DNA of 35,475 nt from a virus: positions 1 through 35,475 of IMG/VR virus record IMGVR_UViG_3300043449_001915. One strand, given 5' to 3'. The notes beneath the pieces are model-generated. The model saw nothing but the letters and a program-made list of their open reading frames with translations, was not told where the DNA came from and did not search any database. Positions within the stretch are counted from its first letter, which is position 1. Each line of letters starts with the position of its first letter. The position numbers were made by a program, and so were the translations under genes. Positions 8,144 to 14,895 of the stretch are shown piece by piece.

Positions 8144-8247
8144 TTATCGGTGACTTGCGTTATTCGTTTTTAATTCTCTATTTCAAATCATATTGACAAT
8201 AGGACCAATACGGATTTGCGAAAGTTTTATCTTTTTTTCACCGATAA
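8144..8247 (+). promoter_or_regulatory. Possible promoter framed by a 10-bp inverted repeat
   Basis: In the 221-base gap before the lysine-rich gene, TTATCGGTGA (8144-8153) is repeated inverted as TCACCGATAA (8238-8247). Between them is a perfect -35, TTGACA, near 8193-8198, but the sequence 17 bases on (TTGCGA) is a poor -10. This could be an activator-dependent or repressor-controlled promoter with paired operator sites. The elements are visible; the role is inferred. Confidence 0.35.
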
Positions 8248-8319
8248 GTCTTTTGTAAGTGGCGCAGGTCACAAAAACTAATCGGGTAATCCAGCCCGAA
8301 ATATTGAAAGGATTTTATC

Positions 8320-8574
8320 ATGAAACTCGACACAAAAAAGAAAGTTGGCGGCAAAAAGAAAGTTGGCGGCAAAAAGACCAAGACAGCGGCCAAGCAGAAG
8401 TCAAGCCTTAGCACAGTGAGAGATATTCTGAAGAAGAACAAAGGCAAAAAGTTTCGCGCGGCTGATATATCTGAACTTTCCGGGATCGACGCCATATATG
8501 CGGCCAAGTGCCTCTACTATTTATATCGAAACGAAGAAGTAAAATCAGAAGAGAATGGTCTATATTACGCCTAA
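8320..8574 (+). CDS. Lysine-rich small winged-helix protein
   Basis: An 84-aa very basic protein. Residues 1-30 are almost all K, G, V and T and contain a tandem repeat of KKKVGG encoded by an 18-base direct repeat; residues 30-84 (LSTVRDILKKNKGKKFRAAD to ENGLYYA) look like a winged helix-turn-helix. The tail resembles histone-like or nucleoid-binding extensions, so binding to DNA is likely. The start has AAAGGA upstream. A weak terminator separates it from the next gene. Function unknown beyond nucleic-acid binding; a regulator or DNA-compacting protein are both possible. Confidence 0.65.
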   Translation: MKLDTKKKVGGKKKVGGKKTKTAAKQKSSLSTVRDILKKNKGKKFRAADISELSGIDAIYAAKCLYYLYRNEEVKSEENGLYYA

Positions 8575-8591
8575 TTTTATTCTCATAAATA

Positions 8592-8609
8592 GGCCATGGA
8601 TGGCCTTTT
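8592..8609 (+). terminator. Weak terminator or attenuator before the lipoprotein gene
   Basis: GGCC, a six-base loop, GGCC and then TTTT lie between the stop of the lysine-rich gene and the lipoprotein start. The stem is only four strong pairs, so read-through is likely and it may only reduce expression of the lipoprotein. Confidence 0.3.
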
Positions 8610-8631
8610 CACTATGAAAGGTATAGTCACA

Positions 8632-9006
8632 ATGAAAAAGCTTATTTTCCTGGCCATGCTCATAGCTTGCGGGACAGAGGAAACGACCACCACAACGTAC
8701 ACGACACCGGCTCAACCGATAACAAAGCTGCCGGATATCGAACACTTTACTGAGTTTGGAACTTCCAAGGAATACTGCAAGTCAGGCTCATGTTTTTCTG
8801 AATTCGTAAGCCCGATTGATTGCAAAGTTACTTACGTTGTGCTTCAGATCGTTTACCAGGGAAAACTTATAACCGGCTCTAGGATTGATGTTGAACTGGC
8901 CAAAGGAGAAAAAACTATTGTTGAATATGCTCCGGAATTCGTCAAACAAGAAAAAACTAGCTACAGTGAACAGAGCCGGACAATATTCTTATGCCCTGTG
9001 GATTGA
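8632..9006 (+). CDS. Small phage lipoprotein
   Basis: A 124-aa protein with a short lipoprotein signal peptide, MKKLIFLAMLIACGTEE, where LIAC is a good lipobox and C13 would become the lipidated residue. A Thr-rich linker (about residues 18-30) follows, then a domain with four cysteines (CKSGSC, IDC, LCPVD) that could form disulfides in the periplasm. I chose the ATG at 8632 because the signal peptide begins there; an in-frame ATG at 8596 would place 12 extra residues before it. Phage lipoproteins of this type often act in superinfection exclusion or as outer spanins, but it has no spanin-like proline-rich pattern. It ends just before a strong bidirectional terminator. Confidence 0.6.
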   Translation: MKKLIFLAMLIACGTEETTTTTYTTPAQPITKLPDIEHFTEFGTSKEYCKSGSCFSEFVSPIDCKVTYVVLQIVYQGKLITGSRIDVELAKGEKTIVEYAPEFVKQEKTSYSEQSRTIFLCPVD

Positions 9007-9011
9007 ACGAA

Positions 9012-9056
9012 AAAAAGCTCCTTCGTCTCTGGGCACACACGACGAAGAAGCTTTTT
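9012..9056. terminator. Strong bidirectional terminator
   Basis: A 16-pair stem with one mismatch (9012-9027 with 9041-9056, 13-base loop) is flanked by A-runs on the left and T-runs on the right, so it can end transcripts from both directions: the plus-strand lipoprotein operon and the minus-strand operon that ends with the tRNA-like element at 9068-9136. Confidence 0.85.
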
Positions 9057-9067
9057 CTTTTTTTGGT

Positions 9068-9136
9068 GGCTTGTGACCGGGATTCGAACCCGGAACCCGT
9101 GCGCTCCACTGTACGAATTGACCTTTCCCACAAGCC
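9068..9136 (-). ncRNA. tRNA-like element 1 (T-arm and long acceptor helix, no clear anticodon arm)
   Basis: On the minus strand the 69-base element has a perfect T-arm (CCGGG, TTCGAAT, CCCGG) and ends that pair over nine bases (GGCTTGTGG with TCACAAGCC, one G-U). A small D-arm-like GAA..TTC with GG in the loop is possible. From acceptor to T-arm there are only about 36 bases against 41 in a normal tRNA, and I find no 5-bp stem with a 7-base loop for an anticodon. It resembles element 2 closely, including the upstream bases TATCG and GTTCGCGAA. It lies just upstream of a strong terminator. A degenerate or very unusual tRNA is the alternative. Confidence 0.55.
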
Positions 9137-9163
9137 TTTTCGCGAACAACGATACTTACATAA

Positions 9164-9328
9164 TCATGGGCTTGCCTCAAGGCGAAATTCCTTTATAGCC
9201 TTATCCCAATACTCGTTAAAGCAGTCCAGACTGCAAAAGCTTTCCCGCCGCCTTAAACTTCCAAATAGGTGCCCTTTTTCCTTCTGGCACTTGTAGCATT
9301 TGAGCTTGATCGGCTGAGGTTTTTTCAT
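9164..9328 (-). CDS. Small zinc-finger-like protein
   Basis: A 54-aa protein starting at ATG 9328, four bases after the stop of the gene upstream (9333). It has C-x2-C (CYKC) and C-x3-C (CSLDC) pairs 18 residues apart, with a basic stretch between them, a pattern of small zinc ribbons or treble-clef knuckles. The N-terminus is lysine-rich. There is no good Shine-Dalgarno, so translation probably depends on coupling to the upstream gene. Function unknown; nucleic-acid binding is plausible. Confidence 0.6.
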   Translation of the reverse strand: MKKPQPIKLKCYKCQKEKGHLFGSLRRRESFCSLDCFNEYWDKAIKEFRLEASP

Positions 9329-9332
9329 TTTT

Positions 9333-10112
9333 TTAATCAAGTGTTAGACTCACATCAATACGCTCGCTGTCCTGCATATCAGCCGATACACGGTCGAGAG
9401 CATCGGTGAGGTTTCGGAATACCACGGTAGCAGCGCCGCCGCCGAGGTCATCAATCGTCGTCTTTCCAGCTGCCACGGCTGCGAGCACGCGCAGGATTTC
9501 CTCACCAGTGATCGGCCCATCAATGGATTTTTGCCAGACCGCATTCGCCAGTCCTTCCGGTGAAAGCGGAGTCGGCCCGCCTGCAGCCGCTTCCATATTC
9601 GCAAGGGCTCCCAGCGCTGAAGACGATGAAACTATGACCAGCGTTCCACTCGCCGAAATCGGAATCAGTCCACCGAGTGATGCTGATCCAGTCATCGTCA
9701 TGGATCCCGATGCAATCATGGCCACGGCTGATGAAAGCTGCGCCGAATTCACGGACAGGACCAGTGCGCCCGATGCGACCAGTTCAGCGAGCAGGCTCAT
9801 CGTTGCCGTTTGCACGGTGATTTGCATCGAGCCTGAGCCGTCCATGGGCAGAGCTGCAGTCGCAACTATTATCCCTTGTGTGATCGCTGCCGATGTCTCT
9901 GTGTAACTCGACAAGCTTCCTGGAACTGTCGGCAGGACGAACGAAGACGGGGAAATGTGCCCGTTAGCATACCCACCGAAAATGGACGACAGACCGCCTA
10001 CGAAGCGGTTTCGAAAGCCACCTTTTACCACGTTCCCGTAATCGCCATTGGTAAAGCTGCCACGAAAAACGCCTGGATTTTGGTATATGCTGCGCCCATT
10101 TCTCAAAAGCAT
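9333..10112 (-). CDS. Phage structural protein, hydrophobic repeat-rich
   Basis: A 259-aa protein. I chose the ATG at 10112, which follows the upstream stop at once and has GGGAG before it; a TTG at 10163 would add 17 residues. The middle (about residues 80-180) consists of small-residue, alternating segments rich in A, S, G, V and T, likely beta-strands of a fibrous or surface protein. The C-terminus (LSPEGLANAVWQKSIDG to ATVVFRNLTDALDRV) is a module I know from proteins of phage tail/structural clusters, where it ends with an AGKTT-x-DDLGGGAATV-x-FR pattern. It probably belongs to the virion with the genes upstream. No enzymatic motif. Confidence 0.5.
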   Translation of the reverse strand: MLLRNGRSIYQNPGVFRGSFTNGDYGNVVKGGFRNRFVGGLSSIFGGYANGHISPSSFVLPTVPGSLSSYTETSAAITQGIIVATAALPMDGSGSMQITVQTATMSLLAELVASGALVLSVNSAQLSSAVAMIASGSMTMTGSASLGGLIPISASGTLVIVSSSSALGALANMEAAAGGPTPLSPEGLANAVWQKSIDGPITGEEILRVLAAVAAGKTTIDDLGGGAATVVFRNLTDALDRVSADMQDSERIDVSLTLD

Positions 10113-10113
10113 T

Positions 10114-10302
10114 TTATGCAAACTCCCATTGAAAGCCTTTGCAAGTTTGTTTGGAAAGCCCAATTAAATTGTTGATCTTGGCGTAGATGCCTTTTTCCTG
10201 CCGCTTCTTTCTTCCCTGCTTGGCTTTGCCTAACTTTCGCTCCATCATTCGATAGTAGCGGCGATTGGTTGCATATCTTATATGCCTATAAACATTGAAC
10301 AT
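10114..10302 (-). CDS. Small basic hypothetical protein
   Basis: About 62 aa, very rich in R, K and Y (MFNVYRHIRYATNRRYYRMM, then KAKQGRKKRQEKG). The ATG at 10302 lies one base after the upstream stop (TGAAATG), which suits re-initiation; ATG at 10332 inside the upstream gene is an alternative adding ten residues. The composition suggests binding to nucleic acid or to an acidic partner. I do not recognise the family. It is in the second structural block, so a minor virion component is possible. Confidence 0.5.
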   Translation of the reverse strand: MFNVYRHIRYATNRRYYRMMERKLGKAKQGRKKRQEKGIYAKINNLIGLSKQTCKGFQWEFA

Positions 10303-10303
10303 T

Positions 10304-11185
10304 TCAAGACCAGCCCATTTCAAGCGATCCATAAAAGTTGCTCGATGCACCCGTAGCTGCACCTGTGAAATAAAGCCAAGTTAGACAGGATCCATCCTTA
10401 ATTTCAGGCAATGACGGTATTTGATTTAAAAAGTCACGTTCACTGGCGACCGATACCGTTGTCAGTGGAATCGTGAGCAGAGGTTTTGCCAGACAAAGTG
10501 CAGCCGTTCCAGCGCCTGAGGCAGCTGAGAGCGTGAGGGATTCGACCGATTTAATACCGGTGTCCCCATTAGCAAGCGGCAGGAACGGTCCATAATTGTT
10601 CGCGGCAGTTCCTGAATGCGTTATATGCGGAGTGATCGCAGAGGCCGTACAAGATACCGAGACGGGAAGAGTCCGCCCTGCAGTGCCCGCCGTATTTGTA
10701 TAGGAAATGGCTACGTTATGCGCGGTCGCACCGGAAGTTGTAACGATAACGAGATATGCCCTTAACCCTTCCCCGTTTGTATATCTGAGCGTCGGGGAAC
10801 CAACAAAGTTTTGTGCCGTGTTCGAGTTCATCGAAATGCCAGGAAAATAACCTTGCATGTCAACCAACATAAGCTGCGATGGAACGCCAGTTGCTACAGC
10901 TGTGATCGCAGAGCCGTTCAAAACATGCTTCGTATCAGTCGAAACGTTTCCGCCGTGCCTCATTCCAAAGATTTGTGTTCCATTGCCAGTCGATTCGTCA
11001 CAAGTCACCCAGTTGAGAGCAGTACCTGCCCAGGCATTTGCCACGGGAGTACCTGCCAGCGAGGAAAAGTCATACCAGCGTCCAGCCGTGTATGCTGCAG
11101 CGCCCGTGATTTTGTTCCAATCGTTTCGGAAAAATTTTCCGCCAGTGATCGAGGAAACAAGGTCATCAATAGATGTAAAAGCCAT
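10304..11185 (-). CDS. Putative virion surface/tail protein, paralog A
   Basis: A 293-aa protein starting MAFTSIDDLVSSITGGKFFR. It is predicted mostly beta, rich in T, S, A and G. The segment around residues 165-245 (TAGRTLPVSVSC, then PFLPLANGDTGIKSVESLTL, then CLAKPLLTIPL) matches the neighbouring 280-aa protein (GVSGRTVTANI, PFVPLDNGDTGVRSIQSVTM, AIVKPLATVP), so the two are paralogs. The conserved P-L-x-NGDTG-x-[KR]-S-[VI] motif is the best diagnostic feature. I infer a capsid-decoration, head-fibre or tail-associated protein from context; no enzymatic motif is visible. Confidence 0.6.
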   Translation of the reverse strand: MAFTSIDDLVSSITGGKFFRNDWNKITGAAAYTAGRWYDFSSLAGTPVANAWAGTALNWVTCDESTGNGTQIFGMRHGGNVSTDTKHVLNGSAITAVATGVPSQLMLVDMQGYFPGISMNSNTAQNFVGSPTLRYTNGEGLRAYLVIVTTSGATAHNVAISYTNTAGTAGRTLPVSVSCTASAITPHITHSGTAANNYGPFLPLANGDTGIKSVESLTLSAASGAGTAALCLAKPLLTIPLTTVSVASERDFLNQIPSLPEIKDGSCLTWLYFTGAATGASSNFYGSLEMGWS

Positions 11186-11199
11186 TTCTCTAAGTCCTT

Positions 11200-12042
11200 T
11201 CAGGAGTTGACGAAAAGCATTTCCCCGCGCAAAATAGCCGCTCCGGTGAAGCCACGTTGGATAATTAAGTTAATGCAGGCACCTTCCAGGATTTCTGGTG
11301 GACATTTACCAAACATTGCATAGTTTTTTTCGACAGCTGCCGTTGTTTCATAGGTAGGAACGGTTGCCAAAGGCTTAACGATAGCCGCGCAAACAAAACC
11401 ACCGCCGGCACCACCCATAGTCACAGATTGGATGGATCTTACGCCTGTATCTCCATTGTCAAGAGGTACGAATGGAGTTGCTTGTGCACCTCCACCGCCT
11501 ATTCCCATTCCTGTCGCACAAACACCGATTGCAGCACCGGGGATAATGTTGGCTGTCACTGTTCGCCCGGAAACCCCGTCCTGGTTTGTGTAATTGAGCG
11601 TCATAGGAGCTGTAGCCGCCAGAGGAGATTGGACGATCAAGACCACTCTCCCATCGTTATAACGCGGGAGAGTGATCGGATTATTCATCATTTGTTCAGA
11701 CTGTTCATCGGTATCAATCAGGGAGTAGAACATTAGATAATCGAGAATATAGATGTAATCTGGTGTCTGGGTTTGTTGCAAGAATTGGCAGGAAAGTAGA
11801 TGTTTTGACCGCCCTGAAATAAAATTTCCTGGATATATTCCGAAATTTCCCTGCCCAACTAGCTCCGTTGCTGTCAGTGCCGAACCTGCAAAAGGGTTAT
11901 ATTTTGGAATTCCTGAGGTTTGATTAAGGTCGATAAAAAACCCGTTCGCTCCAACTCCTGGAAGAGTTGGTTTATAAACATACTGCCAATGGATATTTTC
12001 GGCTGCATTTCTACCAATCGCTGCAAAGCTATTGAATCCCAT
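11200..12042 (-). CDS. Putative virion surface/tail protein, paralog B
   Basis: A 280-aa protein that shares the NGDTG core and flanking strands with the 293-aa protein just downstream, which points to a tandem duplication. The N-terminal third (IHWQYVYKPTLPGVGANGFF) also lines up in position with paralog A (KITGAAAYTAGRWYDF), but with low identity. The start overlaps the homing-endonuclease remnant by 14 bases. Two adjacent paralogs with conserved cores and divergent surfaces suit a two-component decoration or fibre complex. Exact location on the virion is unknown. Confidence 0.6.
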   Translation of the reverse strand: MGFNSFAAIGRNAAENIHWQYVYKPTLPGVGANGFFIDLNQTSGIPKYNPFAGSALTATELVGQGNFGIYPGNFISGRSKHLLSCQFLQQTQTPDYIYILDYLMFYSLIDTDEQSEQMMNNPITLPRYNDGRVVLIVQSPLAATAPMTLNYTNQDGVSGRTVTANIIPGAAIGVCATGMGIGGGGAQATPFVPLDNGDTGVRSIQSVTMGGAGGGFVCAAIVKPLATVPTYETTAAVEKNYAMFGKCPPEILEGACINLIIQRGFTGAAILRGEMLFVNS

Positions 12043-12304
12043 AAATAAACACCAAGCCTTTCCAGGTTTCCTTATGACCTGTCAGCACTTCTGCAATTCG
12101 TGCTCTCTTGGTCTTGAAATGTTGAGCAGTCTCTGTCACTGAAGGAAAAATTTCGCCGGTTGTCGGACGAACAACAGGCCTAGAATTCTTAGAGCCATTT
12201 ATTCTAGCCATTTCTAATTCTTCTTTTGAATATTTTCTTTCTTTGGCCGCGATACTTTGTTTTTGTTTTGTTTCATCACTCCTTTTGAGGCCATAAGAAG
12301 GATA
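12029..12304 (-). pseudogene. Homing-endonuclease remnant (NUMOD3/NUMOD1-like DNA-binding modules)
   Basis: Directly after the TAA of the 135-aa gene, and in the same reading frame, about 91 sense codons follow. They begin YPSYGLKRSDETKQKQSIAA, which fits a NUMOD3 motif (R/H-S-x-ETK-x-K), and continue to RPVVRPTTGEIFPSVTETAQ and IAEVLTGHKETWKGLVFIYG, which fits NUMOD1. These modules form the DNA-binding tail of GIY-YIG and HNH homing endonucleases. No catalytic domain and no start codon precede them; the first in-frame ATG is 12211, which would give a 60-aa NUMOD1-only protein. I read this as the tail left from a lost mobile endonuclease, possibly still making the short protein. Confidence 0.6.
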
Positions 12305-12712
12305 TTAGTCGAGTTGGAAACTCAGAGCACCCGGTGCAAACTGAGGCTGGACGCCAGTTGAGACCGTGATACTGGAAGAAAGTGCTGCGCGTACAATAAT
12401 TGTGCCCGCACCTGAAGCTGTATCGACGATCGAAGCATAGGTGATCACATTGGATCCAGATGTGCAGGTTGCAAACTGTTCAAGGTTGGCATTCGAAAGG
12501 AGGTTTCCTACGATAGAAAAATCCGTCGCCCTGGTAAGAACCGCGCGTGCATAATCGCCGTAAGTCGCCTCACTCGTGACCGCTGTTCCAGCTTCGCCTG
12601 GATCCGCCGTATGTAGAGCTATCCAAAGGTTGGTGTTTGCATTCCAAGGAAGTGCAGTACCGACAAAAATCTGATTTAGAACTGACGTTTCAGCTGAATT
12701 CGAAAAACTCAT
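12305..12712 (-). CDS. Phage tail fibre-type structural protein
   Basis: A 135-aa protein of a kind common in phage tail clusters: MSFSNSAETSVLNQIFVGTA, then LWIALHTADPGEAGTAV, then YGDYARAVLT. The ALHTADP and YARA segments are typical of the small structural proteins annotated as tail fibre or appendage proteins. The rest is beta-rich with T, S and A. It follows the collagen-like gene and is followed in frame, after its stop, by the NUMOD remnant. Virion location is inferred. Confidence 0.65.
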   Translation of the reverse strand: MSFSNSAETSVLNQIFVGTALPWNANTNLWIALHTADPGEAGTAVTSEATYGDYARAVLTRATDFSIVGNLLSNANLEQFATCTSGSNVITYASIVDTASGAGTIIVRAALSSSITVSTGVQPQFAPGALSFQLD

Positions 12713-12741
12713 GGATGCCCTCTAATGATTGAAAATTATAT

Positions 12742-13392
12742 TTAGCTCCACCCGCCCGGAAAATAGCTGTTTCCTCCACCTTCGCCAGCTGGACCTTGCG
12801 GACCTTCCGGCCCTTGGGGACCAGTCGCACCAATTGGACCTTGAGGACCAGTCGGTCCTTGAATGCCTTGCGGTCCCTGCACACCTTGCGTTCCTGGGTT
12901 TCCATCTGCGCCTTGCGGACCGATCGGACCTTGCGGTCCTTGTGTTCCGGTTTGGCCTTGTGGTCCTGGTTCACCTTTGTCGCCTTTTGGACCGGTAGCA
13001 CCTGCAGGACCCTGGGGACCTGTGGCGCCGGTCGGGCCAGCTGCACCTTGAGGACCGGCTGGACCAGTATCGCCCTGGGGACCAGTCGCACCGGTAGCAC
13101 CAGTGGGACCTGCAGGACCCTGGGGACCGGTTGGACCCGGGTCACCTTGCGGACCTTCGGGACCGACAGGACCTCCACTCGGACCGATTGGACCTTCAGG
13201 ACCTTCGGGACCTATCGGACCTTGTGGGCCTGGGATCCCAGGTTCTTTTAATTGTACAACGGTCGGATTGATCCCGATCGTTCTGATTTCAATTTTTGCC
13301 GTGCCAGCAATCGGTGAAGCTTTAATGATGGTGATTTCTGCGATTGATTCAACGCCACCAGTGATATCACGCTTTGTGATCGTGATATTCAT
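12742..13392 (-). CDS. Collagen-like repeat tail protein
   Basis: A 216-aa protein. Residues 1-50 form a small beta-rich head ([20 protein letters not shown]) and residues about 53-205 are nearly perfect G-x-y triplets ([10 protein letters not shown] and variants such as GATGPQGDT), ending in [14 protein letters not shown]. Such repeats form a trimeric collagen-like helix in phage fibres. It overlaps the upstream fibre-adaptor gene by four bases, so the two are co-translated. The repeats make this stretch prone to recombination and length variation. No hydroxyproline is expected in bacteria, so stability would come from charged triplets. Confidence 0.88.
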   Translation of the reverse strand: MNITITKRDITGGVESIAEITIIKASPIAGTAKIEIRTIGINPTVVQLKEPGIPGPQGPIGPEGPEGPIGPSGGPVGPEGPQGDPGPTGPQGPAGPTGATGATGPQGDTGPAGPQGAAGPTGATGPQGPAGATGPKGDKGEPGPQGQTGTQGPQGPIGPQGADGNPGTQGVQGPQGIQGPTGPQGPIGATGPQGPEGPQGPAGEGGGNSYFPGGWS

Positions 13393-13730
13393 CTCGTCAC
13401 CTCGGGAGTAACTTCGAAGCGACCTTCGAGTAGACGCTGTACTTCCCCTGTCCCATTATCAAGTTCCAAATCGTAATAGTAATTCCATGCGGGGATTGCT
13501 GTTGTTTGCTCAGCAGTTAAAAGCAAGGTTACAGTATCAGATGCAATAGTTGCCGAAACCGTTGCCGTGATCACGGGAGCGGCTGGCGCTGTACGGATCT
13601 GCATCCTTGCCGTGTAACCGTCAATCGGGATAATGACGTTATTCTCATCCCGAAGCACTATTTCCCGCTCGAAAGTGCTTCCCTGCTTACAGTCCTCATT
13701 ATTTTGCCGGGTAAAGTTAAAGACTGCCAT
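13389..13730 (-). CDS. Fibre/baseplate adaptor domain protein
   Basis: A 113-aa beta-rich protein starting [20 protein letters not shown]. The pattern of [20 protein letters not shown], a Y-x-A-x-MQIR strand and a final [25 protein letters not shown] matches small phage domains that adopt a BppU-N-like or immunoglobulin-like fold and anchor fibres. It is the first gene of the second structural block, about 45 bases downstream of a good promoter, and is coupled to the collagen-like gene by a four-base overlap. I infer that it attaches the collagen-like fibre to the virion. Confidence 0.65.
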   Translation of the reverse strand: MAVFNFTRQNNEDCKQGSTFEREIVLRDENNVIIPIDGYTARMQIRTAPAAPVITATVSATIASDTVTLLLTAEQTTAIPAWNYYYDLELDNGTGEVQRLLEGRFEVTPEVTR

Positions 13731-13775
13731 GTATGCTTACCTTCGGTTTGTTTTCGTGGGATGCGAATATGGATA

Positions 13776-13804
13776 ACTATATCCGATGGCGAAAGGCGAA
13801 TCAA
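13776..13804 (-). promoter_or_regulatory. Sigma70-type promoter for the second structural block
   Basis: On the minus strand TTGATT (13804-13799) and TATAGT (13781-13776) are separated by exactly 17 bases and lie about 45 bases upstream of the adaptor gene start. Both hexamers match the consensus at four or five positions. It would drive the genes from 13730 down to 9333 and possibly the tRNA-like element at 9136. Confidence 0.6.
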
Positions 13805-13856
13805 TACAGCGCAATACAAGATTGGGCATGACGCGGGGAACTTTTTCGCAAATGAA

Positions 13857-13932
13857 AAATCCCACCGTTGGGACTCGAACCCAATCTAGCTAAGGGTACC
13901 CTTTCGCTAGCCGTCCACACACAGCAGGATTT
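13857..13932 (-). ncRNA. tRNA-like element 3
   Basis: A 76-base element on the minus strand, eight bases downstream of element 2. It has a perfect T-arm (TTGGG, TTCGAGT, CCCAA) and ends that pair over 11 bases with G-U pairs (AAATCCTGCTG with CGGTGGGATTT). Inside it, CTAGC and GCTAG enclose the palindrome AAGGGTACCCTT, which does not make a normal seven-base anticodon loop. Five T follow the 3' end, so the acceptor helix plus T-run could also end the transcript. It may be a degenerate tRNA; I see no valid anticodon. Confidence 0.5.
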
Positions 13933-13940
13933 AGTCTTTC

Positions 13941-14008
13941 AGCTTGTGACCGGGATTCGAACCCGGAACCCGCGCGCTCCGCTACCGGGTTGACCATTCC
14001 CACAAGCT
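13941..14008 (-). ncRNA. tRNA-like element 2
   Basis: A 68-base minus-strand element with a T-arm identical to element 1 and a nine-base end helix (AGCTTGTGG with TCACAAGCT, one G-U). A D-arm GGG..CCC with GG in its loop is clear. The region where an anticodon arm should be (GTAGCGGAGCGCGCGGG) forms at most two or three of five pairs. It shares the block GGAGCGC and the upstream bases TATCG and GTTCGCGAA with element 1, and a possible promoter (TTGAAA, 17 bases, CAAATA) lies just upstream. Elements 2 and 3 would share one transcript. Confidence 0.55.
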
Positions 14009-14103
14009 CTTCGCGAACCCGATATTTGCACAATTGAGAGATCATTTTCAAGGTTATATTAGACGCAGCGGTTTGCTGGAGTTACCAAAAGGCGGCGCTA
14101 GCG

Positions 14104-14817
14104 TCAGAGGATGCTGGAAGCTGCACGAATTCCGGAAATCGTCCAGCCCTCGTTAGTACCGCCTGATGAACTGCATCCACCGTTGGTATGTACGCCAATC
14201 AGCTGACCGCTTTTATTGAGAATGCCTGACCCTGAGCTTCCACCCAGCGTATCGAGACCTGCATAATAAATACGTGATCCGCTGGCGCTGCCGGAAAGCG
14301 TGCCGAAGGCCACTACTTTGAGTTGAGCTTTCGGATGCTGAATAATGGTCAGGCTGCTCGTCGCCGAAGTACCGAGCGGAGTTGGAGTCACGCCAGGGTT
14401 GGCATTCAATTGAATAAGAGCATAATCCGGTGAGCTTTTGGATTCAATGAAAACGCCTTTCACAGTCACAATAGGACCATCGGCATTGGCTTCGTAATTG
14501 AATTGCACGGATGCGCTCTGCCCTTTTTTTCCGCAATGGCCTGCGGTCAGGAACAGATTTCTAGCACTGCCGATGGATCCGATATATGTTCCAGAACAGC
14601 TTCGATTTAAGCGACCGACAGCCTCTTCACGGGCATGTACAAAAGATACTGGTCCGCGATATTTATTGATTGGTACGAAGTCCTCGGTCTTCCCACAGAT
14701 GGAAATGACTTCGCCAATTTCCATTTCACTTGTTTCCACAGTGCCATCACCACAGCCTGACCCAACTGTCAAACCCATCAAAACCAGAGCCAAATAAAAA
14801 CTTTTCGCTTTTTGCAC
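14104..14817 (-). CDS. Secreted trypsin-like serine protease
   Basis: A 237-aa S1-type protease. It starts at GTG 14817 with GGAGG seven bases upstream. Residues 1-22 form a signal peptide (MQKAKSFYLALVLMGLTVGS then GC); C22 could be lipidated but its -3 residue is Gly, so the lipobox is weak. The catalytic triad is visible: H94 in LTAGHC, D131 in DYALIQL and S195 in GGSSGSG. Two or three disulfides are likely. Such a protein would act in the periplasm, at the cell surface or outside, so it is not a head maturation protease. It may help lysis, alter the host surface or exclude other phages. It is close to bacterial secreted proteases and may come from a host. Confidence 0.85.
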   Translation of the reverse strand: MQKAKSFYLALVLMGLTVGSGCGDGTVETSEMEIGEVISICGKTEDFVPINKYRGPVSFVHAREEAVGRLNRSCSGTYIGSIGSARNLFLTAGHCGKKGQSASVQFNYEANADGPIVTVKGVFIESKSSPDYALIQLNANPGVTPTPLGTSATSSLTIIQHPKAQLKVVAFGTLSGSASGSRIYYAGLDTLGGSSGSGILNKSGQLIGVHTNGGCSSSGGTNEGWTISGIRAASSIL

Positions 14818-14895
14818 CCGCGTCCTCCACTATGGTTGGCTGCCGTTTACCTCTTTCCTGCCTATATGGCTTAGGTTATATCACGAATTGACAAA

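Noticed and set aside
8961-9296. Frames on both strands running through the tRNA-like element and the terminator
   Set aside because: They contain the translation of a T-arm (RDSNPEP type), a well-known false protein, and cross the strong hairpin.
12796-13251. Long plus-strand frames opposite the collagen-like gene
   Set aside because: They are antisense shadows of the G-x-y repeat; the composition (RT, GP runs) follows from the repeat and there is no ribosome site.
13941-14008. A standard tRNA with anticodon GGA or similar
   Set aside because: No five-pair stem with a seven-base loop and U33 can be drawn in elements 1 or 2, so I do not assign an amino acid.
14104-14817. Head maturation protease
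   Set aside because: It is a signal-peptide S1 protease, far from the capsid gene, and the capsid has no delta domain.
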